From positions 52,659,586 to 52,723,585 of the forward strand of contig CM067082.1 in NCBI GenBank assembly GCA_034008185.1: a stretch of DNA of 64,000 nt, read 5' to 3'. Under the pieces are notes generated by a model. That model was not told where the DNA came from, searched no databases, and saw nothing but the letters and a program-made list of their open reading frames with translations. The position numbers and the translations under genes are program-made. Positions 27,201 through 36,300 of the stretch are shown piece after piece. The stretch is from Gorsachius magnificus (Eukaryota > Chordata > Aves > Pelecaniformes > Ardeidae). How positions within the stretch are numbered: the stretch's first letter is position 1; every line of letters starts with the position of its first letter.

Positions 27201-30200
27201 GCCTGTAGCAACCAAAGGCAGTTTCCACTCACAACCGTATAATGGATTCAAAGCCACAAAATTTCTTCTCATCCAGACCCCAGCCTTTTATTGACTTCGG
27301 GGACTGGTTATTTCATGCCTCATCTCTCCCAGTAATACCTACCAGCTTTTAAGCTAGCTTCCATCTCTGTTGTAGATAGCTGTAGTTTCTGACAGCTGGG
27401 AAACAGGCCTAGAAAATTCAGTAGGGAGAAAGCTGTACCAGAATTCCTTTATGTTTAAATATCCTTTATAAAGCCAGTCACATCTATCTTCCTATAGCAG
27501 AACTTGGGGGATACAAACCCAAGCCTGCTTTGTCACTATGCAATATTGACCTAAAGAGAGACTTCCCTTAAAAAGTGCAGATGCTGTCTCTGTTGCCTCT
27601 TACTATCTGATCATTTCTTCTCATGTAGCTTTTTGGTACACTTTGTACTTCCCAGCAATTATTTTTTAATATATTGTGAAAACGTGCCCTTTGATCTCAA
27701 TCCAGTATTAGGAAGAAGCAGTTCGTTTGCAGTCCTTCCTTAATGTTGCTGTTTAAAGTTCATAGAGCTTGGCAGCTGATGTATCTGTAGTTTAATTCTG
27801 GAATGCAGGTCTTGTGAATTGCATAATACTAACTAATGAAAACAAATGCTTTCTTCATTGCATGACACTTCTCTCACCATAACTAATTTAAATGAGCCAT
27901 TGCTTCAGGAAATATGTAATATAACCAAGTCAAGCCCTTTTATTTTGTAAGTGTCAAAAATAAATCAGGGAGATGGAATAATAGCATTCATTATCAGTGT
28001 CACATTTAACTTTTCATCTGAAGCGGCATTTTTCTCCTCAGAGACTTCAAGCAGTGTATTAGGCATCTGACTTAAATTTCACTGTACTAATGCTTAGCTA
28101 TTTGCTGCTGGTGAGCATTGTGCCCAAGCTGAAAGCCTGCCCTTGATGCTAGATATCATGCCAGCCTCCTCCTGATCCACTGGGCCAAATAAGCATGTGT
28201 CTGAAGTTCAGTTACACCTTTTATTGAACTCTCTGAACCTTTTCCATCCCTCTGAATCCAAACTTGGGAGTAATTGCTCTTAGGTGTTAGTTCACATCCT
28301 GTTATGCAAACAGCACAGTTGAATGAAGTTGTCTGGAGAGACCAAATGGCCAAGGAATGGCCAGACAGATAACAATTAGGGTAAGAGTTTAAGGAACAGG
28401 AAGAAATCAACCAAACAATGGAGCAGAAAGTCTGACAGCAGTAACTTACTTAAGCCGATGATGTGTCACACACGTATGTTTCTCTATTGTTCTTTTTTAA
28501 AAAATACTTTTTGCAAAGAATGTACAACAAATTGATTTTAGCAAGGTAATTCTGCATGCACATATTTACATTGTGGTTCTGTGATCACAAATAACAGGTC
28601 TGTGCCTGCTGGGTCAAACAGCAGTACAGATTTTGGCCACTAAAAACATAAGTACAAGGTTACATGTGGACGAAAATGAACAGTAGCATCTTTTGGCACG
28701 CCATCCTGTATCCTAGAGTGCATCACATCCAGTGTTCCGTTCATCTGCCCTTTACGTTGCAAAGTTGCTCTGTTGCATTGTGGGTTTATTTGTGGATGGC
28801 TAGCGGTCCCTAGAAACAGCCTTGAGAAAAGTGCACACCACTGCCAAGCATCATTTGCATTTTGGCACTGGAGAGCAACACGACATTTTCAGTTCTCTCC
28901 TGAGAAGCTGCAGAGCAAGAAACTCTGCTGAGAGGGAGTGATACGAATGGTGACCCAACTGCATCAAGACGGACTATGCCAAGGGCAGGCTCTCCTGTTC
29001 ACCACAGGGGACATAAGCAGAGAGGTAACAGCAGGTCAAACTCAACACCTACTAAAAATCCTCACTGCAGATGGAAGCAACTGACTGCATATTCAGCACA
29101 GTGCTGCAGCTTGTGATAAGAACGATGATCTGTGGCAGAATTCTGCTGTAAACGCATGTTAGAACAGGGAGAACTTCAGGATGGGGAAGATAACATTTGT
29201 AACAACCCGTGTGTGGTTTGCACCTTACCTGGCACAGAAGATAACCCACATCCTAGTGCTGGTAGGCTTCTAGGAGAGAGCTGCTGTAGCTGTCTGGAGG
29301 CAGGCAGCACATGGATGGCACCTGCTACGGTACTGCCAGTCAGTTTGGGAATGAATAATTAACCATCAGTAAGCTGATTTTGGAGATGTTATTATGCCGG
29401 CAACCTCTGAATGACAGGTATGCAGAGATCACAGCGAGCTTTGCCTGTAAGGGCTTCCCCAGCTGGCTTGGCACAGCAGAGTAGACATTTATTGTCATCT
29501 CCTTCCAACACCCCCAGAAAAGCGCATTCTTGGCAAGAAAAGATATTTCTCTCTATCCTTTGACAGTAGTCTGACAAAGTGAACGTCTATCATGTTTTTG
29601 CACGATCCTTGCTAGGTGTGTTCAGGCCAGCATGCAGCTGAACCTGAATCCCTTAGGATCGATGGAGTTCTCATGTTGTCTCTGATGCTTGGAGATCAAG
29701 TCTGTCTCTCCTCACACACTCCTCCCCGTATCTTTGCATGTAAGCCTGTCCATTAGCCCCCCTCAGTGACCAGGGAGATGGCTGCAGAACAGCCGTGGAA
29801 AGTGCGATTCATTGCCTGAAGCAGGAACGGGGGACTCGGGCTTGAGTCTGATCCCCGCTTCACTATCGGGATTCTGTTTAACATGGCCCATGTGCTACTA
29901 GGGGGAAGAGGGCAGGTGGCTTGGCACAGGTAAGTGGGCAAATTCCCACGCAGTCAGCAGAAGCTGACGTGAGTCGTAGCCACCGTCTTTATATGCAATG
30001 CATTCGTCCACAGAATCCAAGGGAGTCAGATCAGAGATTGCTGGGGCAGATTAACTGAGGCCAAACGAGCGCTTGCTGAGTCTGGAGTCTGAAAATGATG
30101 CGTGTGTTGGACTGCAAGAAATACTACATTGTTTTCTGCATCTCTTGTTTTCAGCCTGTGCTATTTCCCAGTCAAGTCTGCCAGGCCTTAGGCTTTTTTT

Positions 30201-32872
30201 CGTTGACTTATGTTTTTAGTCTTGCCTCAGAATTGCTTTAAAAGACCCAGAGATGGCATACAGTATTTTCCATTTTCCAGCTGAACAAAGGATAAGTCAA
30301 GGACATCTTTTAGAGTCAGTGAGAAGCACGTTTTCTTCCACCTAGTAAAGAATCAAAAATCACTTACTAAATGCTGGAATCTATGAACTACTTGATATAT
30401 GCAACTTTGAAAGGAGGAAAAGAGTGAAAGAAATGAATAGCACTGAGCAGCAAAGAATCTCGCATGCTCTGCAAGAGAATCCCCGTTGCTCCCTGGAGCT
30501 CAGCCTGTGCTCCATCCAGGGCGCAATCAAGTACCTTACGTTACGGGCAGGAACCTTTATAACACAGCATTCATAAAAGACACTCACTCTGCTACGGCTG
30601 CCCTTGGTTTAGCATCCATGCTGAGGTTCTGGAGTGGAACAGAGCATGCTGTTCCGGCACTGCTAGTAAGGGACCCTCCGGGGCACAGACGGCTCCCCTG
30701 GCTCTGCAGGTCCACTGCTTCTGCCCTGATCTATTTTAAGCTGCGCATCTGTTCACCACAGTCATTGCATTTGAGATCTGGCATGATGTAACTCTGGCCT
30801 GGGGGTCCTCCTGTGCTGTTACTCCAGTTGCTGAAAACGAAGGCACATCAGCATCTGAAGCACACAGCAATGAGTCTGCCAGTACCCAAATGAAAGTAAG
30901 GAACTCGGCCAGAAAGAAGGTAGTGGTACATGGGGATAAGGGCTACCCAAATGACCTCTGAGATAGCAAATGTATAAAGGGGTGAAGGAAAGCAGGCTCC
31001 TAGAAATAGGAGCGAGTGTGGGGGTGTCTCCTAAGGAAGTTCAGTCAGAAAGGGATGTGGACAACTGAACCCCCCCCAAAAAGTGAACTTGATTAAATGT
31101 CTCTCTTCAAAAATACTTTTTAATAAATAAGACAGCAGTAGAAATCCTGCAAATGACTTGCTGCTTTGTGTTAGAGTGCCAAGGCATTTTTCCTTTAGCA
31201 GTGCATTTTCTTGGGGAGTTGTAGCCTTTTTTAGACAATGCAGTGAAATTCCTCCTACTCCCGTCCATCTGGATGAAGCATGTCTTCCTGTGCTGTTGTT
31301 TTTTCTGTCAATCCTAAATAATCAAAAAATCTGTATGAATTTTATTTTTTCCCTTCCATGAAGTTTGTTATTTGAAAACCGGAACTTCAAAAGGCATTAT
31401 TTACTGAAATGTATTGGGATTTCTGCTTGTTCAGGAGTATGCTTAACATACTTAAAACTCCAGAGAAATTTGCTTAAATAACTTCATTTTTAGATCAAGA
31501 GCGCAAACGCCACAACTCCACAAAGCCCCACTGTTGTGTCAACCAGTTCATACGCTAAGTGTCATCCCATCACGCTGAAATACCATTTGTGAAGTCATGT
31601 GCTTTCTGTTACCAGTCTGCACTAACTGACCTTTACTTTCTTGCACAAGGGGAGCTGCCCAGGTGATAGCATTGATTAAGCTATGCATTTTTGCATATTC
31701 AAAATAAGATGCACTGAAGCCTACCCTCCTGCGCGCTTCAAGACCAGCGCGCGTCTCGGGTGTGGTTCACTGATGACTTTAGGCTGTCGCTGAAGGGGCC
31801 ACTTCCCCGCGGTCCTCATCTGCCCGTGCCTGCCGCCATTCAGCTACTGGCATTAACCCGGGGAGCCAGACCAGGGGAGCTGATGCAGCTGCAAACTAAC
31901 CCAGCAAAAGAAAAGTCCTTGTAGTATCTGGTCTAATAATCTAAATTCTAAATTAAATAATTTTATAGCAGTCACTATTCAGCAGAAAAAACACTGACCG
32001 ACTGGGTGATACTGGGCAGGTTTCTGTGTCCATGTGCAGTTGTTTGCTCTTCCTCTTTTTCTGTTTACCATGCGTATTTAGATTATGAGTTCCTCGGGGC
32101 AAGAACCGTCTCCCAGTGTGTTTGCATGGTGTGGTCTGAACGTGCAGGTGTAAATGTATGGCAAATCAGATTATAATAATGATGATAACCCAGGATCATC
32201 TTTAATATTAGCTGATAGGATGTCTTAAAGACAAAATCTTATTGTGACATTAAAGGTTCGGAGTTTCTTAAAAAAAGAACAGGATTCACAGTTAAGGTCC
32301 CAGTTCCTCATTTTTTTTCCAAAGTTGAATATTGCCACACGGGTTAAAAACTACAGGCTTGATTATCCTTTCACTTACACTATTTGTACCAAATTGTGAG
32401 TACGCATCAAGGTGGATGCTGTTCCATCAGTGGGCCTGAAAAAAAGATAAAGCCCAGTATCTTCTGAAACTTTCACAGCAGCCAGAAAAATCACACAGAT
32501 AAGGTGAGTTAATGATGAACAGAGAAATGTTTTCTAACACAGCTGTGGTTCTATGTCCTGCGGCACATTTAAGCATATTAATATTGTGCATATTTATAAA
32601 TATATTACACGAGAAACATTTAAGACAAATTACTGGGTGGCTGGCATTTCATAGAAGGGTAAGGACTTAAACTTTTTTTTTCCTCTCTTTTAGCTATACC
32701 AGTAGAAACTGCCAAACAAAATGCAAACGTTGCTTTGGTCCTGACTTCGTGTGGAGGCCATATCGGTTTTCTGGAAGGAATATGGCCAAGGAAGTGCACT
32801 TACATGGACAGAGTCTTCAAGCAGTTTGTGCAAGCTATGTTTGAGCATGGAAACAAAATCTTTAGCATGTAG
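8649..32872 (+). CDS. ABHD3: ABHD3, phospholipase of the alpha/beta-hydrolase fold (9 exons)
   Basis: ABHD3 is an integral-membrane alpha/beta-hydrolase known to hydrolyse phosphatidylcholines with medium-length or oxidised acyl chains. Coding exons are 8649-8760, 10289-10452, 12894-13076, 14827-14872, 17720-17832, 23071-23244, 23903-23951, 24036-24201 and 32694-32872. From exon 2 onward every AG/GT boundary keeps the frame, giving 357 residues to TAG 32870-32872, very close to the mammalian length for that part. The catalytic triad is visible: nucleophile Ser in GVSMGG (codon 17822-17824), acid in the SVDD pair of VDDVFSP (24177-24182) and His in GGHIGF (codon 32759-32761). The cap-like conserved segment TCLQSSI with [12 protein letters not shown] lies in exon 6. 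Oddity: exon 1 ends one base past a codon while exon 2 must start on a codon, and the expected N-terminal signal anchor is not encoded. ABHD1 is the nearest alternative, but the agreement with ABHD3 and the ESCO1 neighbour make ABHD3 nearly certain. Confidence 0.95.
8761..10288 (+). other. ABHD3 intron 1
   Basis: The first half is CpG island and the rest is ordinary AT-rich sequence. A (TTTC)n microsatellite lies at 10218-10239, close to the exon 2 acceptor. A short hydrophobic open stretch follows a 'tttccag' at about 10094 (reading [17 protein letters not shown]), but it has no usable donor and is not accepted as the missing anchor exon. Confidence 0.6.
10218..10239 (+). repeat. (TTTC)n microsatellite
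   Basis: Five or so tandem TTTC/CTTT units lie in ABHD3 intron 1, about 50 bp upstream of the exon 2 acceptor. They lengthen the pyrimidine-rich region. Confidence 0.85.
10289..10452 (+). CDS. ABHD3: ABHD3 coding exon 2
   Basis: The acceptor cttcctag and donor aa|gtaagt frame an exon reading [20 protein letters not shown], then [20 protein letters not shown] and [15 protein letters not shown]. This is the conserved lead-in to the hydrolase fold (YYPT-WCWEGR-QT-LRPF). It starts exactly on a codon. The three bases before it are TAG in this frame, so it cannot extend upstream. It ends phase 2. Confidence 0.95.
10453..12893 (+). other. ABHD3 intron 2
   Basis: This intron contains the antisense CR1 at 10.66-11.52 kb. 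The remaining 1.4 kb is AT-rich and shows no exon or repeat that I can identify. Confidence 0.7.
10663..11520 (-). mobile_element. CR1 LINE, 5'-truncated, antisense in ABHD3 intron 2
   Basis: Read on the minus strand, this is the C-terminal part of CR1 reverse transcriptase (fragments [20 protein letters not shown] and [20 protein letters not shown]), followed by the CR1 3' untranslated tail ending at the '+' text 'aggatcacacaatggttgag'. The text follows the CR1 consensus closely and with few indels, so it is a relatively young copy among those in the window. Stops interrupt the frame, so it is dead. Confidence 0.93.
12894..13076 (+). CDS. ABHD3: ABHD3 coding exon 3
   Basis: The acceptor tgcctttcag and donor atatag|gtgctg bound the exon. 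It reads [20 protein letters not shown], then [20 protein letters not shown] and [13 protein letters not shown]. It carries the first beta strands and the oxyanion-hole LLLPGLTG loop of the alpha/beta-hydrolase fold. It enters at phase 2 and leaves at phase 2, consistent with both neighbours. Confidence 0.95.
13077..14826 (+). other. ABHD3 intron 3
   Basis: About 1.75 kb of AT-rich sequence. I see no repeat family or additional exon. Confidence 0.7.
14827..14872 (+). CDS. ABHD3: ABHD3 coding exon 4 (46 nt)
   Basis: A small exon between tttttag and ctg|gtaagg. It completes an Arg codon and encodes [15 protein letters not shown], the conserved FNNRG segment of ABHD1/3-type hydrolases. It ends on a codon boundary. 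Confidence 0.94.
14873..17719 (+). other. ABHD3 intron 4, strongly AT-rich
   Basis: A 2.8-kb intron. The block from about 16,080 to 16,790 is especially AT-rich, with many TTAAT/AATTA words; it could be a conserved non-coding element or simply low-GC intron. No exon or known repeat is seen. Confidence 0.6.
17720..17832 (+). CDS. ABHD3: ABHD3 coding exon 5 (nucleophile elbow)
   Basis: Acceptor tccttacag, donor gg|gtaagg. It reads [38 protein letters not shown]. The GVSMGG is the G-x-S-x-G nucleophile elbow, with the serine codon TCT at 17822-17824. The last Gly codon is completed by exon 6. Confidence 0.95.
18715..19760 (-). mobile_element. CR1 LINE (older subfamily), 3' RT part of a composite copy
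   Basis: The minus strand reads as degraded CR1 reverse transcriptase (for example [37 protein letters not shown], with many shifts and stops), continuing toward the RT C-terminus near 18.72 kb. It diverges more from the usual CR1 text than the copies at 10.7 or 35.4 kb, which suggests an older insertion. The typical terminal ATTCTATG repeats are not seen at its left end. Confidence 0.8.
19968..20165 (+). mobile_element. Inverted CR1 block inside the composite CR1
   Basis: In plus orientation this block reads [39 protein letters not shown] and DEGKGVDVV, the same RT segment that appears in minus orientation at about 19,400-19,600. Minus-strand CR1 flanks it on both sides. Its right border is a T16 run around 20,164-20,179. 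Confidence 0.75.
20170..20985 (-). mobile_element. CR1 LINE, endonuclease-to-RT linker and 5' part of the composite copy
   Basis: Minus-strand frames match the CR1 ORF2 region between endonuclease and [22 protein letters not shown], the [12 protein letters not shown] phrase, and [20 protein letters not shown], then [11 protein letters not shown]. The segment 20,610-20,985 resembles CR1 5' leader sequence (phrase 'ttttaaactaggtttgacaa' on the minus strand) but is less certain. A short tandem duplication of cagaagcctttcttgttg lies at 20,195-20,232. Confidence 0.75.
23071..23244 (+). CDS. ABHD3: ABHD3 coding exon 6
   Basis: Acceptor ctgtttgtag, donor ag|gtgagt. It reads [20 protein letters not shown], then [20 protein letters not shown] and [17 protein letters not shown]. 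This covers the helix after the nucleophile and the start of the lid/cap region. Phase 2 in (completing Gly) and phase 2 out. Confidence 0.95.
23245..23902 (+). other. ABHD3 intron 6
   Basis: About 660 bp of AT-rich intron with no recognisable element. Confidence 0.75.
23903..23951 (+). CDS. ABHD3: ABHD3 coding exon 7 (49 nt)
   Basis: Acceptor ctttctttttag, donor aag|gtatgt. It completes Arg and encodes [16 protein letters not shown], aligned with the cap helices of ABHD3. It ends on a codon boundary, and the following intron is only 84 bp. Confidence 0.94.
24036..24201 (+). CDS. ABHD3: ABHD3 coding exon 8 (catalytic acid)
   Basis: Acceptor ctttacttcag, donor g|gtaagt. It reads [55 protein letters not shown]. 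The VDD pair (24177-24182) provides the catalytic aspartate of the hydrolase triad. Only 84 bp separate it from exon 7. It leaves at phase 1, matching exon 9. Confidence 0.95.
24259..24290. repeat. Perfect 13-bp inverted repeat in ABHD3 intron 8
   Basis: ACATAGGTCTGAG (24259-24271) and CTCAGACCTATGT (24278-24290) are exact reverse complements separated by aatgaa. In the transcript this would form a stable stem with a 6-nt loop just downstream of the exon 8 donor. Confidence 0.85.
26268..26518 (+). mobile_element. CR1 LINE 3' fragment
   Basis: Translated fragments [20 protein letters not shown] and [15 protein letters not shown] are the CR1 ORF2 C-terminal end. They are followed by the 3' tail 'gatgatctcaagaggtctct' and the terminal 'gttctgtgattgtg' repeats. 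It is in sense orientation within ABHD3 intron 8. Confidence 0.88.
32694..32872 (+). CDS. ABHD3: ABHD3 coding exon 9 (catalytic histidine, stop)
   Basis: Acceptor tcctctcttttag. It reads [58 protein letters not shown] and stop TAG at 32870-32872. The histidine of GGHIGF (codon 32759-32761) completes the triad. The length and C-terminus agree with the family. Confidence 0.95.
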
Positions 32873-33735
32873 CTTTGGACCACTATTATAGCACAGTGGC
32901 ACATTCTGACAAGGGCAGTTGAGCTTAATGCACAAATTTTAACTCCTGTAAGCCAGCAAATGGATAAAGTCCATTACTACATGCAAAAATATTTTTTGCC
33001 TAAGATTTTGTAGCAAGAAACTAAATATTATGTTGTCACTTTTGTATTTATTTTTAATATGCCTTACTAAGAATGACCTTAAATGAAACAGCATTCTGCA
33101 TACATCAAATTGCACTTAACCAAAACCATCAAGTAAACAGATTATAATTCCTCAGGATTTTAATTTAAACTGGTACATATTTAGGAGACCTAATTTAGAT
33201 GGCTTTTAATATTAGAATGGCAACACTCAAACTAGCGTATATTGTCCTGTTGCACATAGTACGAGTTGGCCTATTCCTTAGGGCACTGATGGTGAAAACC
33301 TTAAAATATGGCAAAAAAGGAGGAGGGAACACAAAGAAGCACTGGTTCTTCAAATAAGTCAAAACTTCAGCTTGTTATTTCATAGCATTAGACTGGTATC
33401 TGCTTTTGCTGTTCTACCCTGAGAGTGTTCAGATTTAGGGCTAGATATTGTTTCTTAAACTATGTCAATCCTGTACTTGTCTTATATGATTATTTTTTTA
33501 ACAGCTAACTTATAGTGTTTACATATAACCAAAAGATTCCTTTAAAACAGTACTGTAATAACTTATGTCACTAAAAGACATACTGCATTTCAAAGTTCAC
33601 GTGAAGCTGGGTGTTGTCATAGAATGTTATACATACTTCATATAACTGTTAAACTCGGTGATTCTATCTGTTATGTTTATATTACCCTGCAAGAACTTTT
33701 CCGTTTTAAAGAATAAACATTAGAACATGAGGAAA
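32873..33735 (+). other. ABHD3: ABHD3 3' untranslated region
   Basis: AT-rich sequence after the stop codon, containing the first clear AATAAA downstream at 33712-33717. The cleavage site is inferred to lie about 15-25 bases after it. Confidence 0.7.
33712..33717 (+). terminator. ABHD3: Poly(A) signal AATAAA of ABHD3
   Basis: A canonical AATAAA about 840 bp downstream of the ABHD3 stop. No earlier canonical signal was seen in the 3' UTR. Confidence 0.7.
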
Positions 33736-35409
33736 TTACGATATAATCTGCTTTAAATTAAAAGAAAAAAAAATATCCAACTCCTTTGTCTCTGCTATTG
33801 TTTCAGGTAGTTTCTAAAAAGAACGTAACATGGTGTTTAAGGAAAGCTGGGTGCTGGGGCGGGGGTCGGAGCCCTGTCTCTCTGGTTTGTTTGATCATTT
33901 GTCAGCACGTCGGCAATAGGTTGCCAAATCACTGAAGCCTTTGCAAACAGGTTTCTGCCCTAGTGGCTTACGAGTTTGTCAGGCTGACTCAGCCCTGAAA
34001 TGGGGCGAGAGCCAATGTGGACCTTTGAGGAAAAAAGACAGTTGGACAGAACGTATTCTGAAACTGTTGGGAAGTCCTAATTTAGGGCATGCTGAAATTA
34101 AAAAAAAAAGGCTTTTAACCAGCTTCTGTGGAGTTCCCACCTTGTGCTGATCACTGATTTGGGCCCATCCGCACAAGATAAGTCAGTAAAGATGCCTTTG
34201 CGTTTTTATTTTTATCTTTTGAGGGGGGCCAGTACAAGAAGAAAACGCGGATAAAAAAGCAATTCAGGTCTCTTGTCTCAAGCAGTACGTGAACAGTCCT
34301 CTTGTAAGGCATGTTTCCTAGTAACAGCAAAGGAAGAACAAAAATACTTTTTGTCTTTAGAAAAAGAAATTGGGACATGCTATAAGAGAGCTAGTTTTGT
34401 AAGGTGGGAGGTTAAAATAAAAAAATTAGAAAGTGCTTTCAAGTTTTGACTTTTCAGACAAGCATTGGCCCTTGCCCAAATAATAAAATCTTTTTTCAAA
34501 GTCTAATTAGGAAAATAAGAAAAGTGACTGGTAAAAGCAAGATGAAGATTTGTGCATGTTTCTACAGTACATGAAATCAGCATATTAGTAGGGTGTCTTA
34601 TTTATTCTTACATTCATTTCCAGTTTTTACGTTCATACAAAAACAATAGGCAATAAACAGCATACTGAGCATTATCTTTGTAGAACTGTTTGGGCACACT
34701 ACTGTTCAAAACTCAGCATTGAGTACTGATAAAAATAAAACTACTTACATTAAAAGTACACCTTACTGTTTAAGTAAAAGTAACGTGATTAATGGTAGAA
34801 TTTCTGTCTCTCTGCACTGTCCTACTTCATTTAGGTCTAATCCCATATACAAATCCCCGCAAGACATTTCTCTTTATAAAGCTATGTCTAGCAACTGTCT
34901 ATAACATTGGGGCTTTTTTCCCCAGATGTAGAGTGTTTTTCCTTACACCCCAATAGGGAAAATGCACTGTTCAAAGCACAGTGTGCAAGGGGGCAACAAT
35001 CAAATATTACTATGGGTATCTTCAAGCTTTCCCAATCAGATTTTCTGAAACATATAAAGCAGACAGTTCTTGAGGAGATGCACAAGCTAGCAAGAAGTGC
35101 CATTAATATTTTTGCTGTGTAATATCTTTGTAGCTTGTACACAGAGTTTCACCAGTCAGCGAAAATACTGACTCCAAAATGTGCCCTCTGTTCAAAACAG
35201 CGTGAATTCATAGAGTCTTTATTTGGCTTTTCCTGTGATCTGAGTATCCAGACAGAAACAGGGATATGAAATGTTGGAGGTGGGAGAAAAATCATTGGTT
35301 ATCAATGTACTCATTGCTGGAAAGATGGAGTATAATGAAAATGAAATTCAACAAAGATTGCAGATACCTCTTAAAGAAAACTTTCTTCCTGGAAAAGGAA
35401 GACAAGCTG
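33736..35409. other. Intergenic, nothing recognised
   Basis: AT-rich DNA without recognisable genes or repeats. It is part of the ABHD3-ESCO1 interval where SNRPD1 would be expected on the minus strand from human synteny; no Sm-domain or Gly-Arg-repeat coding sequence was seen. Confidence 0.55.
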
Positions 35410-36222
35410 GAGAGATAGGCCTATGTGAACCTTGTGAGGTTCAAAAAGGCCAAGTGCAAGGTTCTGCACCTGGGTCAGGGCAACCCCCAGTATCAGCACA
35501 AGCTGGGGGATGAAAGGATTGAGAGCAGCCCTGTGGAGAAGGACTTGGGGGCACTGGTGGATGAAAAGCTGGACATGAGACAGCAATGTGCACTCACAGA
35601 GCAGGTGGCCAACCCTACCCTGGGCTGCACCTTTACAAGCAGCGTGGCCAGCAGGTGGAGGGAGGCGATTCTGCCCCTTTACACTGCTCTGGTGAGGCCA
35701 CACCTGCAGGGCTGCATCCAGCTCTGGGGTCCCCGGCACAGGAAAGACACGGAGCTGTTGGAGCGGGGCCAGAGGGGGCCACAAACATGATCCGAGGGCT
35801 GGAGCACCTCTGCTGTGAGGACAGGCTGAGAGAGCTGGGGTTGTTCAGCCTGGAGAAGAGAAGGCTGCGGGGAGACCTGGCTGCGGCCTTTCGGTACTTA
35901 AAGGGGGCCTATAGGAAAGATGGGGACAAACTTTTTACCAGGGCCTGTTGTGACAGGACAAGGGGTGATGGTTTTAAACTAACAGGGTAGATTTAGACTG
36001 GATATAAGGAAGACATTTTTTCCTATGAGGGTAATGAGGCACTGGAAAAGGTTGCCCAGAGAGGTGGTGGAGGCCCCATCCCTGGAAACATTCAAGGCCA
36101 GGCTGGACGGGGCTCTGGGCAACCTGATCTGGTTAAGGGTGACCCTGCTCACACCGGGGCGGGGTGGACCAGATGAGCTTTATAGGTCCCTTCTAACCCA
36201 AAGCATGATTCTATGATTCCTA
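35410..36222 (+). mobile_element. CR1 LINE, 5'-truncated, 3' end complete
   Basis: Plus-strand fragments include [77 protein letters not shown] and [20 protein letters not shown], the C-terminal third of CR1 ORF2. The 3' tail ends in 'aagcatgattctatgattcc'. Sequence agreement is high but the frame is broken (for example near 35,790), so it is not active. Confidence 0.94.
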
Positions 36223-36225
36223 GTT

Positions 36226-36300
36226 CAGAATCACAGAGTAGTTGAAATGGGGCAGACCTCTAGAGATTGCCTAGTCCAACCCCCCCTGCTCAAAACAGTA
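36226..36300 (-). mobile_element. CR1 LINE 3' tail, antisense, abutting the previous CR1
   Basis: 'cagaatcacagagtagttga' and 'cctagtccaaccccccctgc' are the reverse complement of the CR1 3' tail. It begins a few bases after the 3' end of the plus-strand CR1, so the two elements meet tail to tail. Confidence 0.8.

Larger units (their letters stand above)
24202..32693 (+). other. ABHD3 intron 8 (8.5 kb)
   Basis: The longest intron of the gene. It contains a perfect 13-bp hairpin 57 bp after the donor and a CR1 tail at 26.27-26.52 kb. The rest, including the less AT-rich 28.6-31.0 kb section, contains no exon, RNA gene or repeat that I recognise. Confidence 0.65.
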
